A DNA stretch of 46,470 nt, taken from the IMG/VR virus record IMGVR_UViG_3300029309_000071, positions 1 to 46,470 of that record; one strand, written 5' to 3'. The stretch comes from a virus. The first letter of the stretch is position 1, and each line of letters starts with the position of its first letter. The position numbers and the translations under genes are program-made. This document shows positions 1 through 8,904 of this stretch, in pieces. The notes below the pieces were generated by a model. The model did not search any database. It saw only the letters and a list, made by a program, of their open reading frames with translations, and was not told where the DNA came from.

Positions 1-971
1 TCTACAGTTAAATCACCAGAGACTGCTAAGCTTGATAGGGTACCAAGACTTGTGATATTTGTTTGGGCTGCAGTTAGAACAGAGCCTGTCAGATTACCTG
101 CAACATTACCAGTCACATTGCCTGTCAAGTTTCCTGTGACGTTTCCTGTTACATTACCTGTGACGTTTCCTGTCAAATCTCCTGTAACATCGCCAGTCAC
201 ATCGCCAGTTACATTACCTGTAACATTACCAGTCACGTTTCCTGTTAAAGCTGCTTCAACTGTACCAGCAACAAAAGTTTCTGAACCTACTGTCCATTTG
301 TCTGTGGTTTCATTCCATATTAAAGTTTTGTTAGTGCTTGTGCCTCGTTCTATTTCAATCCCACCGTTCTGTGATGGTGTCCCTGTCTCATCTGAATTAA
401 GAACAATAATGTTATCACCGATATTAACTTCATTACTGTTGACTGTGGTTGTTGTCCCGGAAACGGTTAGATTACCACCAACAACAACGTTGCTTGAAGT
501 AGTTACTGTCGTAAAAGTACCAGCTGCTGCTGAGTTAGCTCCAATGACTGCACCGTCTATTGAACCACCATTAATATCTGCAGTATCAGCTACTAAGCTA
601 TCTATGTTAGCTGTGCCATCTATAAATAAATCTTTAAACTCTAAAGAGCTTGAGCCTAGGTCAATGTCGTTGTCGGTTACTGGTAGGATAGCTCCATCGG
701 CTATGTAGAGCTGTTGGACAGGATTACTACTAACTTCTATATAGAACTCAATGTGATTATTAGCACTATCTATTAAGACTTTATTGTTCGGTGTTGTTTC
801 TCCAGCATCACCTATTAAACCTATGACTGGACCTTCAGCAGCTGTACCATCGTGTTTGTGTCCTGAAGTATTACTAAATACTGTTAATAACTGGTCATAT
901 TCATTATTGAATAATGCTGCGGTAATGGTATCGCCATCACTAAATGTACTTTGTCGGATATATCCTGCCAT
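1..971 (-). CDS. Tail fibre protein, N-terminal part (runs off the window)
   Basis: An open frame starts at ATG 971 (complement), preceded by a good GGAGAT ribosome site, and stays open to base 1, giving 323 codons plus two bases. The N-terminus (MAGYIRQSTFSDGDTITAAL) and the following HDG..EG stretch resemble virion-attachment domains of phage fibres. The middle contains NNIGD/LTVSG-type stretches typical of marine phage fibres. Residues of about 240-290 are a run of G-N-V-T / G-D-V-T tetrapeptides. It directly follows the tail nozzle gene. The opposite end of the window begins inside a fibre C-terminus on the same strand, so this is probably the N-terminal half of that gene. Role inferred: host recognition at the tail tip. 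Confidence 0.85.
   Translation of the reverse strand, partial: MAGYIRQSTFSDGDTITAALFNNEYDQLLTVFSNTSGHKHDGTAAEGPVIGLIGDAGETTPNNKVLIDSANNHIEFYIEVSSNPVQQLYIADGAILPVTDNDIDLGSSSLEFKDLFIDGTANIDSLVADTADINGGSIDGAVIGANSAAAGTFTTVTTSSNVVVGGNLTVSGTTTTVNSNEVNIGDNIIVLNSDETGTPSQNGGIEIERGTSTNKTLIWNETTDKWTVGSETFVAGTVEAALTGNVTGNVTGNVTGDVTGDVTGDLTGNVTGNVTGNVTGNLTGNVTGNVAGNLTGSVLTAAQTNITSLGTLSSLAVSGDLTV
97..250 (-). repeat. 12-bp-period tandem repeat encoding G-N/D-V/L-T units in the fibre
   Basis: On the plus strand, units of the form CCTGTNACNTTN repeat about a dozen times with small differences. In the fibre frame they encode GNVT, GDVT and GNLT units. Such a run can adopt a regular beta structure in trimeric fibres and is also a common place for short-read assembly to fail. 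Confidence 0.8.
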
Positions 972-974
972 GTT

Positions 975-2585
975 TTATCTCCTGCCTGAAGGTATGTAAT
1001 CTACATAAAATCCATTCACAATATAAGGTGCGTTTGAATCATTACTTGAGAATCTAAAATTGTTACTGTGTCCGCTACCTACTAGTGATTCTCTAACTAG
1101 TGGTTGCTCTGCCGCTCCAAATATTGCTGAGCCAAATACCGAATTACTAAATGTTGACGGTGCTGGTACTGAGTCTAATAAAATACTATCTGGTTGTGGT
1201 ATATCAAGATTACCAAAATCAAACTTAACTGTTAGTGTTGGCTGCACATTACCTTCTGGAGTAATGGACATTTTAATATAATGCAAAGTTTTTAGAGTAC
1301 CAAAGTCACCATAATCATAATCTGGTGTTTCATATATAGCATTTATGTTAGTACCATCAAAACTATGACCAACATCATGGGTATAAACAAAACCATTAGT
1401 ATCGCCATGATAGTAAACTTCAACACCATTCTGGTCAAAGTTTGAATTAACATCAGTTACTTCCAAACCTTTAGTCTCAGACCATTGAAAACCGTTTGGT
1501 CTTAGTGTACCTATAATGCCTTCTTGAGCTGAATTAACTGATAAAGGATTAGAATAATACAAACGATATTGTGATTTTTCTCTTATAACTAAACTAGTAA
1601 TAGTATATTCATCAATATTTCTAGCTAACTCACTAAGTATAGGTTGTATTTGTTTTGATATAGTACCTAACTCAACGTCACCAATTCTTGCTGTACCAGC
1701 TACAGTTCTAATACCATCAGGTGCTAAAAATATTAAATCACCACCAATTTCTTGAATACTGTAACCACTTAAACAACCTACGTTATCTGTAATAGGGTCT
1801 ACTCTTTCTCCAGCATTTAAACCTAAACCTATATTAATGTGTTTATAAATACTATTTTCACAAAATATAATTAAATCTTCACGGAAACCTTTAATACCTA
1901 CTATTTGGTCAGCTAAAGTATTACTACCACCAGCAGCAAAGTTATCAAAATCATTTAAAGCAGAAAAGAATACTGTATTTAAATTATCAGCAACTCCTGC
2001 TGCTACTAATCTACTATCATGCACAGTAATAAATCTAACTGCTTTATTATTTGTAACATTAATTTCAGCAGCAAAAAATGTTCTAGTATTTAAATTACCT
2101 GTGCCTTCCATGCGAAAGCTATAAATTTTATTAGCTCCATCAGCTATAAAAACTTCACCATAATCAAAAGTAGCACCTTCAGCTAAAGCAAAAGAACATT
2201 GCCCTTGATTAGTTCTATTTAAAATACTACGACCTGTAAAAGCTGTATGGTTATCTCCGCTTCCTGATACTGAGCTTCGGTTTATCTGTAACCAATTAGC
2301 TCCGTCATTACTAAAGTAAATATCATCACTAACACAAGCAATAACTCCATCAGCATAAGGAAAGACTCCTAAAATAATAGCAGTGCTTCCAGCTGGTTGT
2401 GTAGGTGTAACATCACCAACTTTATATTTTGTATAACCATTAATTCTACGATAACCACCTTCAATAGAAACTTCAAAGTTTTGTAATCTTGTTGCTACTC
2501 CGGGAGTTTTTAATAAATCAATAGAGTTTGATGAGGTTACAAGACCACCATCACATGCTACTGTATAGGGTTGGGAACGTGCCAT
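975..2585 (-). CDS. Tail nozzle / stabilisation-like protein (T7 gp12 or P22 gp10 type)
   Basis: The protein has 536 residues and starts MARSQPYTVACDGGLVTSSN. It carries repeated beta-rich blocks such as GVFPYADGVIACVSDDIYFS and DLIIFCENSIYKH, like the beta-propeller tail tube proteins of podoviruses. In such phages it forms the distal tail tube below the adaptor ring. Position supports this: the adaptor-like gene is immediately upstream (4-base gap) and the fibre gene immediately downstream. No signal peptide or membrane segment is visible. The exact family is inferred from position and general character, not from a decisive motif. Confidence 0.65.
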   Translation of the reverse strand: MARSQPYTVACDGGLVTSSNSIDLLKTPGVATRLQNFEVSIEGGYRRINGYTKYKVGDVTPTQPAGSTAIILGVFPYADGVIACVSDDIYFSNDGANWLQINRSSVSGSGDNHTAFTGRSILNRTNQGQCSFALAEGATFDYGEVFIADGANKIYSFRMEGTGNLNTRTFFAAEINVTNNKAVRFITVHDSRLVAAGVADNLNTVFFSALNDFDNFAAGGSNTLADQIVGIKGFREDLIIFCENSIYKHINIGLGLNAGERVDPITDNVGCLSGYSIQEIGGDLIFLAPDGIRTVAGTARIGDVELGTISKQIQPILSELARNIDEYTITSLVIREKSQYRLYYSNPLSVNSAQEGIIGTLRPNGFQWSETKGLEVTDVNSNFDQNGVEVYYHGDTNGFVYTHDVGHSFDGTNINAIYETPDYDYGDFGTLKTLHYIKMSITPEGNVQPTLTVKFDFGNLDIPQPDSILLDSVPAPSTFSNSVFGSAIFGAAEQPLVRESLVGSGHSNNFRFSSNDSNAPYIVNGFYVDYIPSGRR

Positions 2586-2588
2586 TAA

Positions 2589-3356
2589 TTAAAAGTATCT
2601 TCTGTCGTCTGTCATTACTCTTGGTGTTGGATTAATTAAATTAGATTTCATACTTTTCATAGCTTTTCTAAAGTCTTCTAAAGCAAAAGCTGCTTGTTGA
2701 GGTGACTCTTTAAACTGCCATACATAATATCTAACCCTAGAGGTAATAACATTTGTATATTGTTCTGGAAGGACTACTGTATCACTATGAGCTGATAAAG
2801 CTGTTGGTTTAACAAAAGCATAAAAATGCACGTTATAAGTTTTATCAGGTATAGGACTTAATCCAAATTTTCTATTATCTGGAGATTTAATTACGAATTT
2901 AGGCTCTCCATAGCCTTGTGTATCAGCATCATCAGCATTTTCACTATCTCTATAATATCTTCTCCAATCAGCAAGATTTAAAAACTTTAAACCTCTAGAA
3001 ACAAAAGGAGCTGATTCTCCTCCTACTCCAATAGTAGTAATATAAAAATCATCCCAATCTATTGAAGCAAAATCAGTTGCAATACTAGAACTACCTGATT
3101 TTAAAATATACCATCTAGTTCCTGCTGTAGTTGCCACTGTTACATTACCATAAAATGGGTCTGAAGTACCACTAAGATTGTTAGCAAAAAAAGGTAACTG
3201 TGGTTCAGCATTAGCAATATCAAAAATTGCTTTGTTTACCATGTCTTTTACAAAAGCTTGTAAGCCTTTAGCGTTACCAAAATTTGATGAAGTTAAAGGA
3301 ACTTCATTAAGCTCTCTTAATACTTCATTAGTAATATCAAGATAAGTTGTAGCCAT
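2589..3356 (-). CDS. Tail adaptor (gatekeeper) protein, T7 gp11 / P22 gp4-like
   Basis: The protein has 255 residues and starts MATTYLDITNEVLRELNEVP, a helical opening typical of podovirus head-tail adaptor proteins. A mid-protein block contains WRRYYRDSENADD, and the C-terminal helix is rich in K and R (FRKAMKSMKSNLINPTP). In T7-like virions this protein forms the ring between portal and nozzle. It sits between the capsid-side genes and the nozzle gene, as expected, and overlaps the next upstream gene's stop by one base. The assignment rests on order, size and the N-terminal pattern. Confidence 0.65.
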   Translation of the reverse strand: MATTYLDITNEVLRELNEVPLTSSNFGNAKGLQAFVKDMVNKAIFDIANAEPQLPFFANNLSGTSDPFYGNVTVATTAGTRWYILKSGSSSIATDFASIDWDDFYITTIGVGGESAPFVSRGLKFLNLADWRRYYRDSENADDADTQGYGEPKFVIKSPDNRKFGLSPIPDKTYNVHFYAFVKPTALSAHSDTVVLPEQYTNVITSRVRYYVWQFKESPQQAAFALEDFRKAMKSMKSNLINPTPRVMTDDRRYF

Positions 3357-3577
3357 TATTTACCTACTTTTTTCTGTGCTGCTTTATGTGCTTGTGTAAA
3401 AGTTTTACCTCTTTTCATCATAGCTGTCATAGCTTTCATGTGTTTGCCAGTATGATGGACTGAATGTTTTTTCATAGTTGCTTGTTGTCTAGTAGTTAAA
3501 GCAGACACATCAGCACCTTTTATCATAACTTTTTTAACTTTTTTACCTGTAGCCATTTTTTTACGTTTACCGTACAT
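3356..3577 (-). CDS. Small lysine-rich basic protein
   Basis: This 73-residue protein is full of lysine, histidine and methionine (MYGKRKKMATGKKVKKVMIK, then HHTGKHMKAMTAMMKRGKTF). I do not recognise a named function. It lies between capsid and tail genes with one-base overlaps on both sides, so it is co-translated with virion genes. Its very high positive charge suggests binding to DNA or to an acidic virion surface. An internal start at residue 8 (MATGKK) is possible. Similar tiny basic proteins occur upstream of terL in this genome. Confidence 0.65.
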   Translation of the reverse strand: MYGKRKKMATGKKVKKVMIKGADVSALTTRQQATMKKHSVHHTGKHMKAMTAMMKRGKTFTQAHKAAQKKVGK

Positions 3578-3783
3578 TATTTTTCTCCTGATATTTTCAT
3601 TGTATTATATCCTACCATCTCAACACACTTTTTTTCTTTTTCATAAATATCAGCGTACCTTGAAACAGAACCACCGTCAGCATAATTCATACGACCACCG
3701 CCCATTTTATTATTTCTAGGCTTCATGTCATACATCATACCACCACCCATCTTTTTCTTTCTTTTTTTATCTTCGTAATACAT
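3577..3783 (-). CDS. Small Gly/Met/Lys-rich hypothetical protein
   Basis: Starting at ATG 3783, with GGAGAAAA just upstream, the product has 68 residues (MYYEDKKRKKKMGGGMMYDM at the N-terminus). It contains two KMGGG motifs and a later YADGGSV, a motif common in small marine-phage proteins. A longer frame opens at 3834 but would run back through the capsid terminator and lacks a ribosome site, so the shorter form is preferred. Function is unknown. It is the first gene after the capsid terminator and overlaps the next gene by one base. Confidence 0.55.
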   Translation of the reverse strand: MYYEDKKRKKKMGGGMMYDMKPRNNKMGGGRMNYADGGSVSRYADIYEKEKKCVEMVGYNTMKISGEK

Positions 3784-3792
3784 TTTTCTCCT

Positions 3793-3825
3793 TATATAAA
3801 AATGGAAGGCTCCGAAGAGCCTCCC
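3793..3825 (-). terminator. Rho-independent terminator after the capsid gene (UUCG loop)
   Basis: Read on the minus strand, GGGAGGCTC-TTCG-GAGCCTTCC forms a stem of about 9 bp (one G-T wobble) closed by a C(UUCG)G tetraloop, followed by ATTTTTATATA. It lies just past the capsid stop codon, so it would end a scaffold-capsid transcript or reduce read-through into the tail genes. Confidence 0.85.
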
Positions 3826-3833
3826 GAATATCA

Positions 3834-4796
3834 TTAGTCTACAACGTAGAAAGCTGATACTAGTGCTTTTGGTCTTAGAACTTTTGCTCCGTAGACATGC
3901 AACCCTCTAACAATATCACCAAATGAACTTGGGTCTCTTAAGACTTCAGTTGAAGTGATTGTTTGAGCAGTTGAAACGGAAGAAATGTGTCCAGCAAGGA
4001 CTTTACCAGTAGCATTAGAAGTTGCAGCAATATTATTTGATTTGTACATATTGAAGCCTCTTAACTTACCACTTGATACTAGTCCATTTCTAATTGAACC
4101 TTGTCCTGCGTTAAAGTCTACTGAAAGCAGTTTTGAACCAGACTGTGCTAACTCTTCATAAAATGAAGGAGGAGCAACAAACCATCTACCTTCTTCAGGT
4201 ACATTTTGGTCGTCTAGTAATCTTGCCATTCTAGCCATTAAGTCAATCGCATCTACACCAGTTCCATCAGAACCTAATAGGTCAACAGAATTAGTTGCGT
4301 GTGTCATTGATGAATCTGCAGTTGCACTGTCTGAACCAATAATATGGTCTGGTGAACTTGCAGATACACCTGAAAACATCTTAGCCATAACACCTGCATC
4401 GAATGCATCTCTTAAGGCATAAGCAGCAGATGAACTTGCTACTTCTTTGAAGTTTACATGTGACATTTGACTCTCAATATCATCTACGATGAATTTGAAA
4501 GCATTAGCAGTGTCAACAATTAATGTTGTTTCTGCATCAGTTAGTGCTGTTTTAGTTACATCAGCACCTCTTTCGTATTGAAAGACTGTGATTTCTGGTT
4601 CGTTAATTATTTTAACAGTATCGCCAAATCCTGAAATCTCACCTGCGTAGTCTGTGTTTGTTATTGCTTCGACAACAGAGGCTTTCCTAAAAAAGTTTAA
4701 GACCTTCTTGGAATAAATTTCAGGTAGAAAGGCATTGTTACTAAAGTTCGAACCAGAACTTTGTGCGAAATTTTGGTCGCTTACGTTAAAAGCCAT
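3834..4796 (-). CDS. Major capsid protein
   Basis: The product has 320 residues and begins MAFNVSDQNFAQSSGSNFSN, followed by LPEIYSKKVLNFFRKASVVE. That opening, the GDTVKIINEPEITVFQYERG strand and the late segment EEGRWFVAPPSFYEELAQSG are typical of HK97-fold coat proteins of marine podoviruses. It forms the icosahedral shell. The scaffold-like gene is directly upstream, and a strong hairpin terminator directly downstream. A candidate promoter ahead of the scaffold gene (about 5.8 kb) would give these two genes their own high-level transcript. The start has a GGAGAAAAT ribosome site. Confidence 0.9.
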   Translation of the reverse strand: MAFNVSDQNFAQSSGSNFSNNAFLPEIYSKKVLNFFRKASVVEAITNTDYAGEISGFGDTVKIINEPEITVFQYERGADVTKTALTDAETTLIVDTANAFKFIVDDIESQMSHVNFKEVASSSAAYALRDAFDAGVMAKMFSGVSASSPDHIIGSDSATADSSMTHATNSVDLLGSDGTGVDAIDLMARMARLLDDQNVPEEGRWFVAPPSFYEELAQSGSKLLSVDFNAGQGSIRNGLVSSGKLRGFNMYKSNNIAATSNATGKVLAGHISSVSTAQTITSTEVLRDPSSFGDIVRGLHVYGAKVLRPKALVSAFYVVD

Positions 4797-4824
4797 TTTA
4801 TTTTCTCCTTAAAATAAAAATAAT

Positions 4825-5691
4825 TTATCTTTGAACTCTTCCTTCAAACATGGCTTGACTAATCTCGTCTTCGTATTTGTCAAATTCATCCATGCTCATG
4901 GAAGAAATCTCCTTAGTAGTCCAGACTTTCTCTTGCTTAGGCTCAACACTTGTTGTTTTAGTTGAGACCATATCAGCAGCAGAAGTCTTAGATTTTTTAG
5001 AATTTGACTTCTTTGGTTTTGAATCTATACCAATATCTCTTTTAAATAAATCAATAGCTCTTGAAGCTAGGTCAGCATCATCAGCATTTTTGTATATCCA
5101 ATCTTGAATAGACTTAGGCTGAGACTTTGCCCAATCGTGAAAGTCATCACTGTTTCTGATATCTTCAAAATCAGGATGTCTGTCATTCAATCGTTTTTCA
5201 GCATCTTTACGAACAAGTTCTTTTTCTCGTTGTTGAAGAGCTTCTAATCTTTCTTCTAAAACTTTAGATTTCTCTGAAGCTTGAAGATGTGAAACTGTTT
5301 CAACGACTTCATAAACATCTGGATATTCTTTCTTAAATTCTTCAAGTTCTTCTTGAGATTTAGGAGCCTTATAGGTTTGTCTATTTTTAGTAGCTTCTTC
5401 TAACAGCTCTTGTTCTCTTGACTTAAATTCATTAAGTTTAGCATCATAATGTTTTTTTAAATCATCGTATCGCTTTTTGTAGTTTGGTCGCTTGTAAGGT
5501 TGGTCTTTAGGACTTTCCTCAGCAGCTTCTTGTTCTACAGGTTGCTCTACATCATCATTTGATTTTGCTTTATCAGGGTCGCTAAAAAACATCCCATCAG
5601 CAGCTTCAAATGCTTTATCTTCTTCGTCACTATGCCATGATTTTTTTTCGTTATAAGGATTGGCAGTTTCCTTTTTTACTTCAGTAGTCAT
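4825..5691 (-). CDS. Scaffolding protein
   Basis: This 288-residue protein is very charged, with an acidic N-terminal third (DVEQPVEQEAAEESPKD), a long predicted coiled coil (about residues 75-170, for example LEERLEALQQREKELVRKDA) and a basic C-terminal stretch (DSKPKKSNSKKSKTS). It ends in a helix, DEFDKYEDEISQAMFEGRVQ. Low-complexity helical character and position immediately upstream of the capsid gene are the usual signs of a podovirus scaffold, which guides shell assembly and then leaves or is degraded. No enzymatic motif is seen. Confidence 0.8.
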   Translation of the reverse strand: MTTEVKKETANPYNEKKSWHSDEEDKAFEAADGMFFSDPDKAKSNDDVEQPVEQEAAEESPKDQPYKRPNYKKRYDDLKKHYDAKLNEFKSREQELLEEATKNRQTYKAPKSQEELEEFKKEYPDVYEVVETVSHLQASEKSKVLEERLEALQQREKELVRKDAEKRLNDRHPDFEDIRNSDDFHDWAKSQPKSIQDWIYKNADDADLASRAIDLFKRDIGIDSKPKKSNSKKSKTSAADMVSTKTTSVEPKQEKVWTTKEISSMSMDEFDKYEDEISQAMFEGRVQR

Positions 5692-5760
5692 ATTCTTTCT
5701 CCTACTCAGGGCTTCATTTAAAGGTAGCTGCGTGTGTCGACTGTGCAGTGCTTTACTTGT

Positions 5761-5819
5761 AAAGGTAGCCTTTCGGTTAATATAATGATAAGGTGCTTAT
5801 GACAATAAGGTAGCCTTAT
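5761..5819 (-). repeat. Three short tandem palindromes between structural genes
   Basis: The gap 5692-5826 holds three small perfect palindromic hairpins: AAAGGTAGCCTTT (5761-5773), ATAAGGTGCTTAT (5788-5800) and ATAAGGTAGCCTTAT (5805-5819). The first and third share the core AAGGTAGCCTT. None has a following T-run, so they are not classic terminators. They surround a candidate promoter and could be operator sites or RNA processing signals. Confidence 0.6.
5777..5805 (-). promoter_or_regulatory. Candidate sigma70 promoter for scaffold and capsid
   Basis: On the minus strand, TTGTCA (5805-5800) and TATTAA (5782-5777) are separated by 17 bases. They match the consensus at 5 of 6 and 4 of 6 positions. 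Location just upstream of the scaffold gene, with a terminator after the capsid gene, supports a dedicated transcript for the two most needed head proteins. Confidence 0.5.
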
Positions 5820-5826
5820 CTCCTAT

Positions 5827-6507
5827 TTAGCTTACGGGTGAAGGTTTACCTGTCATCATTTTACGAGTTCGTATTTCTTCGACTAACTCTTCTTCCTCTT
5901 GCTGAGTTGCTTGAGGTCCTAAAGTTTCTCGTTGCACACGAATCTCTTGTTTGACAGGCTCTGGTTCAGTTGGTTCAACCATAAAAGTTTCACCTTCTTC
6001 CAGTACTTCGCCTCCATAAACTAACTGTTGTCTTTCATCTGCCTTAGCTTCAGCTTCTTTCATCATTGACATTAAATTGTCAGCTCCGATTTCTTCCACA
6101 GCCTTGGCAGTGAAGACAAATTCTCCGTCAGATAACCTTGCGGGTATACTGTCAGAGACTCCTGAACCCGGACCTTCAACAGGACCAGACCCAGCAAATT
6201 CTTGAGCAACATCTACAACTTTGTCAAATAACATAGCTAATTGCTCATCTTGTTCTAGTTTTTCTTGAAGCATATTTTCTTCTTCATCAGTTAATGCTTC
6301 ATCTAAAATAAAGTCTAAATAATCTTCTTCCATTTCTTCGTCAGAGACCATTTCTACTTTTTCTTTTGGTTTCATTAAAATAGCCATTTGACTATCAACA
6401 TCACCACCTATTTGTTTTTTTAATCTTAATATTTTAAAATCTTCAGCAGATATCTTGCCATCATCATTGACATCTATTTTCTTTTGATTACCTACTAATT
6501 CTTTCAT
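5827..6507 (-). CDS. Acidic structural-region protein with EF-hand-like loop
   Basis: The 226-residue protein is strongly acidic. Residues 12-23 (DVNDDGKISAED) match a calcium-binding EF-hand or dockerin-like loop, with Asp/Asn at loop positions 1, 3 and 5, Gly at 6, Ile at 8 and Asp at 12. Residues of about 110-150 include SDSIPARLSDGEFVFTAKAV, a motif I recall from many phage virion-region proteins of unknown role. It lies between the portal-side small membrane protein and the scaffold. A virion or assembly role is likely from position only. Confidence 0.65.
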   Translation of the reverse strand: MKELVGNQKKIDVNDDGKISAEDFKILRLKKQIGGDVDSQMAILMKPKEKVEMVSDEEMEEDYLDFILDEALTDEEENMLQEKLEQDEQLAMLFDKVVDVAQEFAGSGPVEGPGSGVSDSIPARLSDGEFVFTAKAVEEIGADNLMSMMKEAEAKADERQQLVYGGEVLEEGETFMVEPTEPEPVKQEIRVQRETLGPQATQQEEEELVEEIRTRKMMTGKPSPVS

Positions 6508-6683
6508 TATTTCTCCTTTGCTCTTCCTATATTAAGGGCAAACCAATCAATAACTTTGTAAGCTTTACTTACTAAATTATCATCATGTGGAGTTGGGGTT
6601 AAAGCAGCTATCATTGAACAGATTGAAACTATCCAAGGTACTACTCCTACTATTTTTAATATTGTATCTAATAAATCTAACAT
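6507..6683 (-). CDS. Small one-to-two-helix membrane protein
   Basis: ATG 6683, preceded by GGAGAAATAA, opens a 58-codon gene that ends in TAATG, overlapping the next start by one base. The N-terminal hydrophobic stretch (about residues 5-28, including IVGVVPWIVSICSMIAALTP) is followed by TPHDDNLVSKAYKVIDWFAL and a basic tail. Short proteins of this pattern recur beside portal genes in marine phages. I know no demonstrated function; membrane association is inferred. Confidence 0.7.
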   Translation of the reverse strand: MLDLLDTILKIVGVVPWIVSICSMIAALTPTPHDDNLVSKAYKVIDWFALNIGRAKEK

Positions 6684-6717
6684 TTATTTCTCCTCTTCTT
6701 TTCTATTTAAAGCCTCT

Positions 6718-8904
6718 TCAACTTGAAGGGGTAATTGCTCTATTCGTACCAGAGAATTCACTTTCCCCTGCAACCGGCACATTTCCGATTCCGATGTTGC
6801 CACCACCAGTCCCTGTAGGTCCAAGGTCTTGAGGTTTTGCAGGTGTTCCAGTAAGGCTTCCCATAGGACCTTGTCCTTCACCAGCAAGTTCAGCTTCCGA
6901 GCTAACGTTTTGTCCAGCATTTTGCATTCCTATTATTTGTGCCATCATAGCTGCTTCTTCAGGGTCATTCAGAATTTCATCTGGGTCTAAATCCAAGCTA
7001 TAGGCAAGTTCACTAACCAATTTAGAAATCTTAACAAAAGGAGCAATAGCTGGACTTTGTGCAGTTTGTAAGAACATAGTAAGTCTTTGACTTCTGACTT
7101 CTTTTTGCATCAAGCTATTAGTACCCGTTGCTTTAACTTCTAAATCACCTTTCACATCTAACGAGCCTTCAAAGAACTGCATGTTCCATTGAAAGAAAGC
7201 CTCGCCTAATGGTCTTAATAAAAAGTCATCTAAGTTTTTAACGACTGTTTTAATATTTAAACTAGAAGCACCTAGTAACATTGACATACCAGAAGCAGTC
7301 CTTGTCATACTTTGCACACCAGTTTGACCATGTGAATATGATGGTATACCGGTCTGTTCGTCAGCAAGTTGTCTAAACTTATCGAACATCATCATATTCT
7401 CTGGAGCAGTGTTTGGAAACTTTAAACCATGTATGGCTTGTCCCGGCATTCCAGCTTGTCGCCTGAATATTTTACCCGGATATATTTCCATAGACTGTCC
7501 GCCAACTAAAGCTGATTCATCTACATCAAAGACGAGAGAACCAGCCATCGCTAGATTATCAACAGCCATCCTTGCATGACCATTCATAATCTGTTGAGAA
7601 TCATCCATGTTTTCTGCTACTCCAATACCAAAGAAATTATATGGATTTCTTTCATAAGGAAAAGCATGATAAGGTATTCTGTATGGAGTAAATGGGTTTA
7701 TTACAGCTCTTAAGAGTTGATTACCACAAATCCATGCATTAATTTGCACCTCATCTAAATCATCTATACTATCATCTAACTCAATACCAACTTCTCTGGC
7801 ATACTCGGCATCCATAATACCCCAGTACTCCATGACTTCAAAGTTAGTTTGGTAGTCATCTTGTCTAGCATCATCTTTTAATTGACTTTCAAAATCTTTT
7901 TCTTCGTAGTTAGGACCTTCCATTAAACATGCTCTAATAGCATCTTCATCAAAGTAAGGCATATTACGAAGTTGTCTTAATTGTGATTTGTTCATTTTAT
8001 GTCTATGAACAATGTATTCACATTCTTCTATGCTAGTAGCTGAAGGGTCTGGATAAAAGTCCCAGCAACTAACAAATTCTATTCTTGGTACTCTAACTTC
8101 TAAAGGATTATAAGTTCTTTCACCCTCATCTGACATGTCCCATTTATTAAGTTTTTTATTAAAGTTAAAAGGACCTTTAACGATACCGGTACCTAATAAA
8201 GCAGATTCTAATAAAGAACTTCTTATTTCTGATGAACCTTTAGATTCATCTATTTGGTCATGGATAAGTTTTTCCATTCTTCTCGCAGCTTTCTGAGCTG
8301 GTGAGATTTCTAAAACTTGTGGGTTTGGATTATAACCTTCAACTAAGTTATCTTCTACTTGGTCTTCTAAAGACTCGCTGAACATACCTTTACCAAAAGT
8401 AGCTCCAGCTTTTAAAACTTTTCCATCACCTTCATAACCAACATCATAAGGTTTATCTATTCTATTTCCAATATCATCAGGGATAGAAGTTTCAAGACCA
8501 ACAGAAGGATTATTAATATCTAAATGAGCTGCATCTAACTCACCTTCTGGTACTTTAGTTTCTTGAATACCAATAGGAAATTTACCTGTGCCAAAAATAA
8601 CATCAACTAATTGTCCATAAGCAGCTAGAACTTTAGTTTTAGTAATTTTAACAAAGATACGAGATTTTTCTGAATCTCTAAACTTGACTGATTTACTATA
8701 AAGACCTCGATAGTTTTCGTAAGCTTTAAGCCATCTTCTTTCATCAGTGTTACGAGCATCTTCAGCTTGATAGAAACGACTTTGAATGATACCGACTAAG
8801 TTTTGTTTTTGATTTAATTCTAAATCTAAGGTTTTACCAGCTTCGCCCTCAACATCATTATATAGATTGTTAGCTGTTAAAAATGTATTTTCGTTATCTG
8901 CCAT
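6718..8904 (-). CDS. Portal (head-tail connector) protein
   Basis: The 728-residue product lies directly after terL and upstream of scaffold and capsid, the standard podovirus order. The N-terminal part (YQAEDARNTDERRWLKAYEN, then SRIFVKITKTKVLAAYGQLV) and the central AYPFERNP-like segment (YHAFPYERNPYNFFGIGVAE) are typical of large portal proteins. It would form the dodecameric DNA channel at one capsid vertex and dock the terminase. The C-terminal 60 residues are Gly/Pro/Thr-rich and probably flexible. The gap to terL is only 4 bases. Confidence 0.9.
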   Translation of the reverse strand: MADNENTFLTANNLYNDVEGEAGKTLDLELNQKQNLVGIIQSRFYQAEDARNTDERRWLKAYENYRGLYSKSVKFRDSEKSRIFVKITKTKVLAAYGQLVDVIFGTGKFPIGIQETKVPEGELDAAHLDINNPSVGLETSIPDDIGNRIDKPYDVGYEGDGKVLKAGATFGKGMFSESLEDQVEDNLVEGYNPNPQVLEISPAQKAARRMEKLIHDQIDESKGSSEIRSSLLESALLGTGIVKGPFNFNKKLNKWDMSDEGERTYNPLEVRVPRIEFVSCWDFYPDPSATSIEECEYIVHRHKMNKSQLRQLRNMPYFDEDAIRACLMEGPNYEEKDFESQLKDDARQDDYQTNFEVMEYWGIMDAEYAREVGIELDDSIDDLDEVQINAWICGNQLLRAVINPFTPYRIPYHAFPYERNPYNFFGIGVAENMDDSQQIMNGHARMAVDNLAMAGSLVFDVDESALVGGQSMEIYPGKIFRRQAGMPGQAIHGLKFPNTAPENMMMFDKFRQLADEQTGIPSYSHGQTGVQSMTRTASGMSMLLGASSLNIKTVVKNLDDFLLRPLGEAFFQWNMQFFEGSLDVKGDLEVKATGTNSLMQKEVRSQRLTMFLQTAQSPAIAPFVKISKLVSELAYSLDLDPDEILNDPEEAAMMAQIIGMQNAGQNVSSEAELAGEGQGPMGSLTGTPAKPQDLGPTGTGGGNIGIGNVPVAGESEFSGTNRAITPSS

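Noticed and set aside
52-708. A 218-codon plus-strand frame with repeated Pro-Val-Thr units
   Set aside because: It is the complement of the fibre repeat on the minus strand. The fibre frame has a ribosome site, sensible composition and continuity with the other window end.
6684-6920. A 78-codon minus-strand frame overlapping the portal C-terminus
   Set aside because: It lies in a different frame inside the portal gene. The small membrane-protein gene at 6507-6683 explains the downstream ribosome site better.
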